DNA of 34,276 nt from positions 1-34,276 of the forward strand of contig JACOVS010000023.1 in the NCBI GenBank assembly GCA_016177205.1, written 5' to 3'. A model generated the notes under the pieces. The model saw only the letters and a list, made by a program, of their open reading frames with translations, searched no databases and was not told the DNA's origin. This document shows, one piece after another, positions 8,566-15,412 of the stretch (positions within the stretch are counted from its first letter, which is position 1; each line of letters opens with the position of its first letter). The position numbers and the translations under genes were made by a program. The stretch is from Candidatus Aenigmatarchaeota archaeon (GTDB lineage: Archaea; Aenigmatarchaeota; Aenigmatarchaeia; JACPZZ01).

Positions 8566-8867
8566 CCTGGCCGCCCTCCAAAATCTTGCGAAAATACCTG
8601 CCGATCCCGGTGTCAACCAGGGGTTTGCCTCGTGTATCTGCGCACCCGAAATCCAAAAGCCCTAGCCCTTTCAACCTTCTTAGAACAACTTTGGCGGTGC
8701 TCTGGGGATAGCCAAGCGACCCTATACCTTTTACCGCGCCAGAAAACGTTCTTCCAAAAAATCTGAAAGATTCAAGGAAAATCTTGCGCTCGTTTTCGGT
8801 GAAAGACCTGTCTAAGAAAATCTTAAATTCTTTTTCCGGAAGTCCAAAGACACTCGCCTTTCACCAT
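8558..8867 (-). CDS. Winged-helix-like protein, apparent frameshift at its start
   Basis: An open frame from about 8860 to the TAG at 8558 encodes about 100 residues with helix-turn-helix character (GIGSLGYPQSTAKVVLRRLK, then GLGLLDFG, a likely recognition helix and wing). No ATG, GTG or TTG lies at the expected place in this frame. The ATG at 8867 sits 9 nt after the predicted transcription start but reads into a stop after 14 codons. Removing one A from the AAA at 8859-8861 would join that ATG to the long frame as MVKASVFGLPEKEF. So this is either a one-base error, a recent frameshift, or recoding. As first gene of the trpBAS operon it is a natural candidate regulator. Confidence 0.55.
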
Positions 8868-8895
8868 CTTTATCAAACTTTAATTGCAGAGAAAC

Positions 8896-8927
8896 CCTTA
8901 AATAAGCATCGGACAAGAATCTTGTCC
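8896..8927. promoter_or_regulatory. Shared TATA region with operator-like palindrome
   Basis: CTTAAATAAG (about 8897-8906) is a near-symmetric TATA box placed correctly for both the leftward trp operon (ATG 8867) and the rightward glyS (ATG 8947). Directly beside it, GGACAAGA (8911-8918) and TCTTGTCC (8920-8927) form a perfect 8-bp inverted repeat around one base. It ends at the predicted glyS transcription start. Dyad symmetry at this place is typical of a dimeric repressor site. The adjacent winged-helix gene is a possible binder; this is inference. Confidence 0.5.
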
Positions 8928-8946
8928 AGAGGATATTTATTACCCG

Positions 8947-10428
8947 ATGAAAGAGTGGGCAACTATGAACTTCGAGACCATGATGAACCTGTTCTCACGG
9001 CGGGGAATTTTGTTCCCGTCATCGGAGATATACGACAACCACCCGTCCGGTTTCTGGGATTACGGCCCCTACGGCGCGGCTGTGAAAAGGAAGCTTTCCG
9101 AACTGTGGCGCCGTGAAGTAATAATCCGGGCCAACATGATCGAAATAGACGGCTCCATATGCATGGACGCCGACGTCTTTCGCGCATCGGGCCACCTGGA
9201 AGGCTTTGCGGACCCGCTGGTGGAATGTTCCAAATGCGGCGCGATATTCCGCGCTGACAAGCTGATTGAAGAGGTTACAAAAGAAAAAGCGCCGGAAGGG
9301 ATGTCCGCGGAAAAATTCGATTCGTTGATAACAAAGCATAAAATAAAATGCACAAGCTGCAAAAGCCAGCTGGGTGCAACGCGCAAGTTTAACATGATGT
9401 TTAAGGTGAGCATCGGCGCATCAAAGCCGCAGGACGCTTACCTGCGTCCGGAGACGTGCCAGTCCATATTCGCCGGCTTCCCGCGCCTGGTAAAGGTCAT
9501 GAAAAAACCGCTGCCGCTGGGAATAGCGCAGATAGGGCGTTCATTCAGGAACGAAATATCGCCCAGGAACGCGGTTATCAGGGCGCGCGAGTTTACGCAG
9601 GCCGAGGCTGAGATATTTTTCGACCCTGGCAAAACCGAAGTCGAAAATTTCGAAGAAATTGGAAATTACAAGCTTAACCTGAAATCGGAAGGGGACAGCA
9701 GGGATTATTCTCCGGTTTCGGCAAAGGACGCGGTCGGCAGGAAAATTATGTCTAAACTCGCGGCTTACTACCTTTCCATAATGCAGCAGTTTTTGGTAAA
9801 GTGCGGCATACCGCTCGAAAAAATAAGGAACCGCGAACTCGGTAACGAAGAGCGGGCTTTCTACGCAAAAGAATCCTGGGACACGGAGATAAAGACTTCC
9901 CTAGGCTGGGTAGAGGTTGTTGCGAACAACAATCGGACCGATTATGACATGGCGGCCCACGGAAAAATTTCCGGCAAGGACGTGACTGTTGTCAACCCGG
10001 AAACGAACGAAAAGTTCATTCCCCATATATGGGAAATATCGATGGGTTTGGACAGGCTGTTTTACTGCGTAATGGAGACATCCTATAAAAAAGACGGCGA
10101 ACGCGTCTACCTTTCGCTGCCTCCGTACCTGGCGCCGTACAGCGTTGCCGTATTCCCGTTGATCAACAAAGAGGGCATGCCTGCGAAGGCCGCCGGCATC
10201 GCGGCAAAGATACGAGAGGCAGGTATAGACGTAGACATTGAAACAAAGGACTCGATAGGAAAGCGTTACGCGCGCGCCGACGAGATCGGTATTCCTTTCT
10301 GTGTGACTATAGACAGCCAGACGCTTGAAGACGGCTCCGTAACAATACGCGAAAGGGACACAAAAGAACAGAAAAGGTACAAAATCGGCAGCATGGAAGA
10401 AAGCCTCAGGAAAATGGTGGGCAAGTGA
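8947..10428 (+). CDS. glyS: Glycyl-tRNA synthetase (class II, archaeal type)
   Basis: Charges tRNA-Gly as a homodimer. The 493 aa have the eukaryotic/archaeal/mycoplasmal-type layout: FSRRGILFPSSEIYDN and GFWDYGPYGAAVKRKL (motif 1 region), motif 2 with IGRSFRNEISPRN, REFTQAEAEIFFDP, motif 3 around WEISMGLDRLFYCVME, and a C-terminal anticodon-binding domain (APYSVAVFPLINKEG onward). Two CxxC pairs (CSKCG near residue 95, CTSCKSQ near residue 138) suggest a zinc-bound insertion. The start could be ATG 8947 or ATG 8965 (MNFETMMNLF). The promoter overlaps that of the trp operon. The stop is one base before the next gene. Confidence 0.96.
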   Translation: MKEWATMNFETMMNLFSRRGILFPSSEIYDNHPSGFWDYGPYGAAVKRKLSELWRREVIIRANMIEIDGSICMDADVFRASGHLEGFADPLVECSKCGAIFRADKLIEEVTKEKAPEGMSAEKFDSLITKHKIKCTSCKSQLGATRKFNMMFKVSIGASKPQDAYLRPETCQSIFAGFPRLVKVMKKPLPLGIAQIGRSFRNEISPRNAVIRAREFTQAEAEIFFDPGKTEVENFEEIGNYKLNLKSEGDSRDYSPVSAKDAVGRKIMSKLAAYYLSIMQQFLVKCGIPLEKIRNRELGNEERAFYAKESWDTEIKTSLGWVEVVANNNRTDYDMAAHGKISGKDVTVVNPETNEKFIPHIWEISMGLDRLFYCVMETSYKKDGERVYLSLPPYLAPYSVAVFPLINKEGMPAKAAGIAAKIREAGIDVDIETKDSIGKRYARADEIGIPFCVTIDSQTLEDGSVTIRERDTKEQKRYKIGSMEESLRKMVGK

Positions 10429-10429
10429 T

Positions 10430-10855
10430 ATGCGAATAACCATATGCGGAAGCATCAGTTTCATAAACGAAATGAACACGATAAGATCCGGCCTGGAAAA
10501 ATTTGGGCACGAGATTTTGGTACCGGAGTCCGCAAAATTGAACCAGACAAAGGAATTCTGGGACGGCCTGAGGACAAGGGAGCCGGAAAAGTTTGCTTCC
10601 CTAAAGCGCGAAAGGATGAAAGGCCATTTTGACAAGGTCAAGAAGTCCGACGCTATCCTTGTGTTAAACTATGACAAGAACGGAAAAAGGAACTACATAG
10701 GCCCCAGTACTTTTCTGGAAATGGGTATAGCCGTGGAGTTCGGTAAAAAAATATTTGTATTGAATGGCATTGCCCCGGATGACCCGAAGACAGAAGAGCT
10801 TGAAGCCATGGGTGTGGTTTGCTTGGACGGCAAGATAGAAAACATAGGCAGCTAG
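10430..10855 (+). CDS. Nucleoside 2-deoxyribosyltransferase-like protein
   Basis: A 141-aa cytosolic protein that starts one base after the glyS stop and is probably cotranscribed with it. MRITICGSISFINEM at the N-terminus, a central SDAILVLNYDKNG strand and GPSTFLEMGIAVEFGKKIFVLNGI resemble the Rossmann-like fold of nucleoside 2-deoxyribosyltransferase relatives, in which the Glu of the FLEMG segment is the usual nucleophile. The natural substrate is unknown; related small proteins act on nucleotides or remain uncharacterised. The stop codon shares a palindromic CTAG with the convergent CBS gene. Confidence 0.6.
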   Translation: MRITICGSISFINEMNTIRSGLEKFGHEILVPESAKLNQTKEFWDGLRTREPEKFASLKRERMKGHFDKVKKSDAILVLNYDKNGKRNYIGPSTFLEMGIAVEFGKKIFVLNGIAPDDPKTEELEAMGVVCLDGKIENIGS

Positions 10856-11940
10856 GCCCTTTTGCCGAGCTTCTTCTTAATTTCCCGCGTAAGCTTGTCC
10901 AAAACGTCCCGCGTAACCCTACCCAGATCCCAGTCCACTGAGGTTGCGTAGAAGTTTCCGTCCGAGGCCTTGACCCGCGCCTTCACCTCGTATTTCGCCT
11001 TTTCCCGGCTTTCCTGTTTCCTGTGCTCCTTGAAGTCCATTACAATGGATATTATCTCGGTCAAGTTTTCCATCCTGGGCATCGCTTTTCTCGAAACCGT
11101 TTCCACGATGTATTTTTTGTCTATGTAGTTGCCGGACAGGCCTGTCACAACAAGCTCCGTCGACTGCAACTGAGGGCGCGCCATCAAGCCCAGGATGCAC
11201 TTCGGCGTAATTATCCCCACAGGCTCCTTGCCCCTTACCACTATAACCGAGGACACATTGTTCGTCTTCATCACGCCGATCACGTCATTGAGCCTGTGGT
11301 CGGGATTTACGGTATACACCCTGTCCTGCATCAGCGTCTCTATTTTAACGTCGCCCATTTTGTTTCCGGTCGCGTCCCCCTTGCGCCCTCCTCTCGTCCA
11401 GCTCTTTGTGGGCAGCACGAAATCCAATAAATCTATCGTAGATAGAATGCCCGCGAGCCTTCCCTGGCCGTCGATAACCGGCAGCCTGTTTATTTTGTGG
11501 TTTATTATCTTCCTTCTCGCGTCAACCGCCGACTCTCCGACCTTCGACACGTATTTTATGGGCCGCATGACATCTTCGGCCTTCCGGCCGTTTTCAACCG
11601 TTCCGAGCACATCCATCTCTGAAACTACGCCAACCAGCTTGCCGCGTTCCAAAACAGGCAGGTCTCTCGACCCGGAAAGCATGAATATCCCCACTACCCG
11701 TTCCACGGCATCGTCCTTTTGCAGCGTGGGGGAAACGAACATAAGCTTCGACACCTTTTCGTCAAGCTTAACGGATCTTTCAACCAGCGCCCGCGGGCTT
11801 AACATGCCTACGGGCTTGCCGTCTCTCAGGACGACCAGTTCGTGCACGCGGTTGTTCTTTACAGTGTTAATCGCGTCAGAAACCGTTGAGTCGTAGTCTA
11901 TGGAAACAGGGTCTTCTGTCATAATGTCTTCTGCTTTCAT
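10852..11940 (-). CDS. Four-CBS protein with a ribosome-hibernation-like C-terminus
   Basis: The N-terminal ~260 residues hold four CBS motifs in two Bateman pairs (repeats beginning MTEDPVSIDYDSTVSDA, SKLMFVSPTLQKDDAVE, EDVMRPIKYVSKVGESA and TLMQDRVYTVNPDHRL), which normally bind adenine nucleotides. The last ~95 residues (TELVVTGLSGNYIDKKYIV to LTREIKKKLGKRA) resemble the beta-alpha-beta fold of HPF/RaiA ribosome hibernation factors. Archaeal CBS proteins that dimerise or silence ribosomes are known (for example aRDF of Pyrococcus). A role as an energy-sensing ribosome silencer fits but is inferred. The start is ATG 11940, with AAGGTG upstream; a TTG lies three codons earlier. It lies 15 nt after endA. 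Confidence 0.72.
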   Translation of the reverse strand: MKAEDIMTEDPVSIDYDSTVSDAINTVKNNRVHELVVLRDGKPVGMLSPRALVERSVKLDEKVSKLMFVSPTLQKDDAVERVVGIFMLSGSRDLPVLERGKLVGVVSEMDVLGTVENGRKAEDVMRPIKYVSKVGESAVDARRKIINHKINRLPVIDGQGRLAGILSTIDLLDFVLPTKSWTRGGRKGDATGNKMGDVKIETLMQDRVYTVNPDHRLNDVIGVMKTNNVSSVIVVRGKEPVGIITPKCILGLMARPQLQSTELVVTGLSGNYIDKKYIVETVSRKAMPRMENLTEIISIVMDFKEHRKQESREKAKYEVKARVKASDGNFYATSVDWDLGRVTRDVLDKLTREIKKKLGKRA

Positions 11941-11955
11941 GTTATCCAAAACACC

Positions 11956-12561
11956 TTAGGGTTTTATTCTTAATATCTGATAATACGTCACGTCGTTTTC
12001 CTGGTCTACAACGGCCCACAGCATTTTCGCACGTATGTTATGCGCTAATCTTACTGCGCGTGACAATTCCGGAAATGAGCAGGTGTAATCCTCTGCGACA
12101 GCGTGCACTATCCACTTCGTGTGTTCATGCGCCTCTTTGGGCCCGCGCTTGATCTTTACGCCCCGTTCGTAAACGCGGAAATGGCACCCGAATTTGTAGC
12201 CTGTTTTTATGGTCAGCCCGCGCTCGCGCAAGTCCTTGTAAACGACATAGGTGGTGTGTATCTCCCTGTCTGTTTCGTTCGCAGTTTTCAGCAGGTCCTC
12301 AAATCCGATTTTCTTGTCCCTGCCCGTAACCACAAGTTTTCCCTTGTCAACAAGGTACAGAGCCTCGACAAATGACAGTTCAAGCCGGTTCTCCGCAAAT
12401 TTTCCGTAGCCGCGCTCGAAAAATTCGTTTAGCAGTGGGCCGGAAAAAACAAGGACGCGGTTTTCCACAAGTTCGCCTTTCAGCGGCTCGTTTTTTCCCA
12501 ACTCTGCGAAGCCCTTATCCTCGGCATAATTGTTCTCTTCCATTTCTTTGTCCTTTGCCAT
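11956..12561 (-). CDS. endA: tRNA-splicing endonuclease
   Basis: Cuts pre-tRNAs at bulge-helix-bulge structures. The 201 residues carry an N-terminal domain and the catalytic domain with the expected triad: Tyr131 in GYKFGCHFRVYERG, His147 in AHEHTKW and Lys179 in HNIRAKML. It is one unit long, like homotetrameric or heterotetrameric subunits, not the fused two- or three-unit forms. The first ~25 residues are charged and extra compared with the shortest homologues. ATG 12561 was chosen because a longer reading (from 12627) runs into the repeat array. Its likely substrates, an interrupted tRNA-Asn and a possibly interrupted tRNA, are in this same window. Confidence 0.93.
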   Translation of the reverse strand: MAKDKEMEENNYAEDKGFAELGKNEPLKGELVENRVLVFSGPLLNEFFERGYGKFAENRLELSFVEALYLVDKGKLVVTGRDKKIGFEDLLKTANETDREIHTTYVVYKDLRERGLTIKTGYKFGCHFRVYERGVKIKRGPKEAHEHTKWIVHAVAEDYTCSFPELSRAVRLAHNIRAKMLWAVVDQENDVTYYQILRIKP

Positions 12562-12601
12562 ACAGCCAGCCTCAATGAATATTCCAGATTCGACATAAAA
12601 A

Positions 12602-12752
12602 GAAGCATATCGCGGAAACTGAAACATACCGCTATAAACTGAAGCATATCGATACAGTATACGATATGCTTCTAGCTTGCCGGTATGTTTCTAGCAACGT
12701 ATGCTTCAGTCGTAGCAACTAGAAACATATGCATACAAACAGCATATGTTTC
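12602..12752. repeat. Nested inverted-repeat array beside tRNA-Phe
   Basis: Eight ~11-bp units of the form GAARCATAYSG or its complement occur in 150 bp. Forward copies lie at 12602-12612, 12621-12631, 12641-12651 and 12722-12732; reverse copies at 12662-12672, 12681-12691, 12698-12707 and 12742-12752. They pair in nested order: 12641 with 12662 (11 bp, perfect), 12621 with 12681 (11 bp, perfect) and 12602 with 12698 (one mismatch). A second separate hairpin is 12722 with 12742 (11 bp, perfect). Units are often followed by CTAG or preceded by ACT. The array lies downstream of tRNA-Phe on the minus strand and just upstream of endA. Confidence 0.75.
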
Positions 12753-12761
12753 AGTCAACAG

Positions 12762-12835
12762 TGGGTTCGGAGGGATTTGAACCCCCAACAGCACGGGCTT
12801 CAGCCGTGTACTCTCCCGGATTGAGCTACGAACCC
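12762..12835 (-). tRNA. tRNA-Phe(GAA)
   Basis: A complete 74-nt cloverleaf on the minus strand. The acceptor is GGGTTCG/CGAACCC, the D stem GCTC/GAGT, the anticodon stem CACGG/CCGTG with loop CTGAAGC (anticodon GAA), the variable loop has five bases, the T stem is GGGGG/CCCTC with loop TTCAAAT, and the discriminator is A. CCA is not encoded (the genome continues CTG). No intron is needed. A TATA-like TTGTATATG lies about 20 nt upstream. The gene sits between two blocks of inverted repeats. Confidence 0.95.
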
Positions 12836-12846
12836 GTCGTAACTGA

Positions 12847-12873
12847 CGCATATACAATTGGTATGCATATGCG
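12847..12873. repeat. Inverted repeat upstream of tRNA-Phe
   Basis: CGCATAT (12847-12853) and ATATGCG (12867-12873) form a 7-bp inverted repeat that contains the likely TATA region of tRNA-Phe. It shares the GCATAT core with the array on the other side of the tRNA, so the tRNA gene is flanked on both sides by related palindromes. Confidence 0.5.
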
Positions 12874-12899
12874 CCGGTCTACTCATCTGTTTCTATTAA

Positions 12900-14165
12900 C
12901 TAGCCTTTATTAATGTCCGTGCAAACGCCTGCGGCTATGGTCATCCCACCTTCGCGTAGCGCAAAGCGCGACAATTGCGGGATCAAGGAAGATTTTTCAA
13001 TAACCACGGGGACAAGCGGTTGTAATTTAATTATCGCCGCCTCACCGGTTTTTACAAGCTTGGGGTTTTTATCGGTTTCCTGGCCGGAGGCAGGGTCTAT
13101 CTTGGCAATGATATCTGTTATTTTTACCGGAACGTCCGCTGTGTGGACAAACATCGACGGGACATGCCCCTTAGCTATGCCGTTCGGATGATCCAAAACA
13201 ACAATCTTTGCCTCTATCCAGCCATTTTGGCCGACAACAGTCGGTGGGTTTGCGGGCGTTCCCATCACGTCGCCGCGTTTAATCTGTTTGCTGTCTACGC
13301 CCTTGATGTTGAAGCCTATGTTGTCGCCCGGCCGGGCCTCGGCCATTTGCCTGTGGTGCATTTCAATGGATTTGACCTCGCCCTTTGCGCCGGACGGTTC
13401 AAAAATTACGGTGTCTCCGGTCTTCAGCCTGCCTGTTTCTACCCGGCCGATCGGAACAACACCAATGCCCTTGATGCTGTAAACCTTGTCAACAGGCATT
13501 CGAAGCGGTTTATCCGTCGGCTTTTCCGGTTCCTTTAGTTTATCCAACGCCTCAAACAGCGTCGGCCCGGAAAACCATTCCAGTTTCTGCGACTTTTTAA
13601 CCACATTGTCGCCGGCGTAAGCGGAAACCGGTACGAAGGTTATGTTTTGGTAGCCGACAAGTTTTGCAAGCCTTTCAATCTCGCTTTTTATTTTGTCGAA
13701 TTTGCCCCCCGCATATCCAACTTTGTCCATTTTGTTTACAGCAACAACCAACTGGTCTATTCCCAGCGTCCTTGTAAGGAACAGGTGCTCCTTGGTCTGC
13801 TGCTGCAGGCCTGCGTCTACATCAACAACCAATACGGCAGCGTCGGCGTCGCTCGCCCCGGTTATCATGTTTTTTATGAAATCGCGGTGCCCCGGCGCGT
13901 CTATGATAGTAATATGGTTTTTTGGCGTCTCTATCTCTTTCCAGTTGATGTCTATCGTAACGCCTCTCTTGCGCTCTTCTTTGGTGACGTCCATGACGAA
14001 GGCGAATTCAAAAGTTTCCTTGCCGACCTCTTTCGCAATCGCTTTTAATTTGTTCATCTCGTCTTCGCGTATTTTTCCGGAGTCGTAAAGAATTCGTCCG
14101 ACTAAGGTTGATTTGCCGTGGTCGACGTGCCCGACGAAAACAACGTTGATGTGGGGTTTGGCCAT
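12900..14165 (-). CDS. tuf: Translation elongation factor 1-alpha
   Basis: GTPase that delivers aminoacyl-tRNA to the ribosome (421 aa, archaeal/eukaryotic type). The G1 motif is GHVDHGKST, the switch region ERKRGVTIDI, G3 DAPGHRDF, and G4 NKMD. Domains II and III follow from about residue 220 (RMPVDKVYSIKGIGVVPIG; the C-terminus FALREGGMTIAAGVCTDINKG). ATG 14165 gives MAKPHINVVFVGH, the family-typical start. A TATA-like ATTTAAAC lies about 33 nt upstream. A point of interest is ERKRG where most homologues have ERERG. It is monocistronic and lies directly upstream, in transcription order, of tRNA-Phe. Confidence 0.97.
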   Translation of the reverse strand: MAKPHINVVFVGHVDHGKSTLVGRILYDSGKIREDEMNKLKAIAKEVGKETFEFAFVMDVTKEERKRGVTIDINWKEIETPKNHITIIDAPGHRDFIKNMITGASDADAAVLVVDVDAGLQQQTKEHLFLTRTLGIDQLVVAVNKMDKVGYAGGKFDKIKSEIERLAKLVGYQNITFVPVSAYAGDNVVKKSQKLEWFSGPTLFEALDKLKEPEKPTDKPLRMPVDKVYSIKGIGVVPIGRVETGRLKTGDTVIFEPSGAKGEVKSIEMHHRQMAEARPGDNIGFNIKGVDSKQIKRGDVMGTPANPPTVVGQNGWIEAKIVVLDHPNGIAKGHVPSMFVHTADVPVKITDIIAKIDPASGQETDKNPKLVKTGEAAIIKLQPLVPVVIEKSSLIPQLSRFALREGGMTIAAGVCTDINKG

Positions 14166-14210
14166 AAAGGTCAAGAAATATTATGACATAAGCCGTTTAA
14201 ATCCGAGCGG

Positions 14211-14816
14211 TCAGAGGTAGCCCTTGGATTTAACCGACCCCAAAACGCTGAAGGCCGCCTCGCCCGCTTCCCGGATACTTCCGCCAACGTAAACTTCCCC
14301 GTGGTCGCGCATGACGACACAACCAGAGCCGGATGCGGACCTGAAAGATTCCAGAACCTCGTTCGCAAGGTCAACTGTCCCGTAAGGCTGGAACCGTTTT
14401 GTAACAGCCAGGCCAAGGGCTTCGGCGTTGTTGGTTATGGCTGCGCACTCTCCGTGAAAGACCGCTTTAACGCCGGGAAATTCCCTGTACACCGCTTCAT
14501 GAAGCATGGCCTCCGAGGCCGGAACACGGTTTCCTACCGCATACACTTTATTTGCGACAGTGTCCACTCTGGTGATCCGTACAAAATCCTCTATTGTAAG
14601 GTCGTTGAACGGTATTGCGCTTGGCGTTATTACGAAGCCATCGTCCGCGCGAAAACTCAGGTTGCCCCCTTTCTTTATTCTCGGGTCTGGCACAAGCCCG
14701 GCCCGCTGGAATTCCCTTGACCAGAACAGCAACTCCCTGACCTTTTCGCTGTTACCCACATTGCCGGGCCCGAAGACCGTTTCAAATTTGGCATAGTGCG
14801 GCTGGTTTGGTTGCAT
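14211..14816 (-). CDS. Class II aldolase/adducin family protein
   Basis: Predicted zinc-dependent aldolase or epimerase related to L-fuculose-phosphate aldolase (201 aa, close to the family's ~210). Visible landmarks are GGNLSF (phosphate-binding, residues 50-55), TPSAIPF, the catalytic-type Glu102 in ASEAMLHEAVY, the metal site HGE at 121-123, and RDHGEVYVGG with His172. The usual metal pair is HxH; here the second position is Glu123, a possible but unusual ligand. ATG 14816 lies about 25 nt after the centre of a TATA box (14832-14845), so the mRNA is probably leaderless. An in-frame ATG at 14831 is less likely. The substrate is unknown. Confidence 0.82.
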   Translation of the reverse strand: MQPNQPHYAKFETVFGPGNVGNSEKVRELLFWSREFQRAGLVPDPRIKKGGNLSFRADDGFVITPSAIPFNDLTIEDFVRITRVDTVANKVYAVGNRVPASEAMLHEAVYREFPGVKAVFHGECAAITNNAEALGLAVTKRFQPYGTVDLANEVLESFRSASGSGCVVMRDHGEVYVGGSIREAGEAAFSVLGSVKSKGYL

Positions 14817-14831
14817 ACAAAACACCCTCAT

Positions 14832-14845
14832 ATTAAATTTAAATA
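14832..14845 (-). promoter_or_regulatory. TATA box of the class II aldolase gene
   Basis: ATTTAAATTTAA-rich stretch on the minus strand, centred near 14840. The expected transcription start about 26 nt downstream falls at the ATG at 14816, which favours a leaderless transcript and supports that start choice. Confidence 0.5.
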
Positions 14846-14867
14846 CGCTATTCGAAAAACGGGCAAA

Positions 14868-15278
14868 TCAATACGGCCACGGGTGGCTTATTATCTCGTT
14901 TATGTCCTTAATTTCGTATTCGCCCTTCAGGTTGGCCATGATAACTTTTATCGTGGCGCCGCCTTTCCTGTAGCTTTCGTAAATTAACTGCTTGCAGACG
15001 CCGCACGGGTGGCAGTACTTTTCCTTGTCAGAGTCTTCTGTTGAAACGCACGCGATCGCAGTTATTTTATGTTCGCCATGCGCCGCCGCATGCGCCAACG
15101 CAGCTTGTTCGGCGTGCAGTGTAAGCGTATACGTTTCCGAAAAATACTGGCCCGAACTGTATATGTTCCCGCTTTCCGTAAGGACAGCAGCCCCGAATCT
15201 TGTAGAACTTGCGCCGCAATATGCGTTCTTTAACGCAGCAATAGCGGCAGCCACAAGGTCGTCGTACAAACCTTTCAT
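14868..15278 (-). CDS. cdd: Cytidine deaminase
   Basis: Deaminates cytidine or deoxycytidine to uridine forms in pyrimidine salvage. The 136 residues have the homotetrameric-type layout: the substrate region SSTRFGAAVLTESGNIYSSG, catalytic HAE at 55-57 (His zinc ligand, Glu proton shuttle), and PCGVC at 91-95 with Cys92 and Cys95 as the other zinc ligands. The length matches the family. It lies 51 nt upstream of the aldolase gene on the same strand, but the aldolase has its own TATA box. A TATA-like element sits immediately upstream of the ATG. Confidence 0.94.
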   Translation of the reverse strand: MKGLYDDLVAAAIAALKNAYCGASSTRFGAAVLTESGNIYSSGQYFSETYTLTLHAEQAALAHAAAHGEHKITAIACVSTEDSDKEKYCHPCGVCKQLIYESYRKGGATIKVIMANLKGEYEIKDINEIISHPWPY

Positions 15279-15340
15279 AGAATAATATTAAGTTTTCGAA
15301 TAAAAAAACAAGTGCGCCCCAGGGTTGACTCGAACAACCG

Positions 15341-15372
15341 ATATGCCCGTTTGCCGGTAATCCGGTAACAGT
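15341..15372 (-). other. Third insertion of tRNA-Asn, variable region
   Basis: About 32 nt lie between the anticodon stem and the T stem beyond the expected five-base variable loop (AGGTC if cut as listed). It can fold as CTGTT-A-CCGG-ATTA-CCGG-CA-AACGG, with GGTA/TATC pairing outside it. I could not draw a canonical bulge-helix-bulge at any cut that leaves a five-base variable loop, so the boundaries are provisional. It repeats the hexamer CTGTTA of the anticodon loop. Confidence 0.5.
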
Positions 15373-15382
15373 ACCTCATGGT

Positions 15383-15395
15383 TGCCGCTCATGAT
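15383..15395 (-). other. Canonical 37/38 intron of tRNA-Asn, 13 nt
   Basis: The outer helix CATGG/CCATG is the anticodon stem. The central helix is CTGT/GCGG (four pairs, two of them wobble). The bulges TAA and CAA are each three bases and cleaved after the second base, and a minimal TCATGA loop closes the structure. Splicing restores the seven-base loop CTGTTAA. Without splicing a weaker stem (CATGG/TCATG) would form, but 50 nt would then remain before the T arm. Confidence 0.75.
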
Positions 15396-15412
15396 TAACA
15401 GCCATGCGCTCT

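Noticed and set aside
8863..8885. Another copy of the CAAACTTT hairpin
   Set aside because: Only one arm (8874-8881) is present and there is no AAAGTTTG partner nearby.
12602..12752. CRISPR array
   Set aside because: Units are about 11 bp, alternate in orientation, pair with each other and have irregular short gaps; there are no uniform spacers and no cas genes.
12672..12857. 61-codon frame over the tRNA-Phe locus
   Set aside because: It overlaps a perfect tRNA and the palindromic repeats; it is a chance frame.
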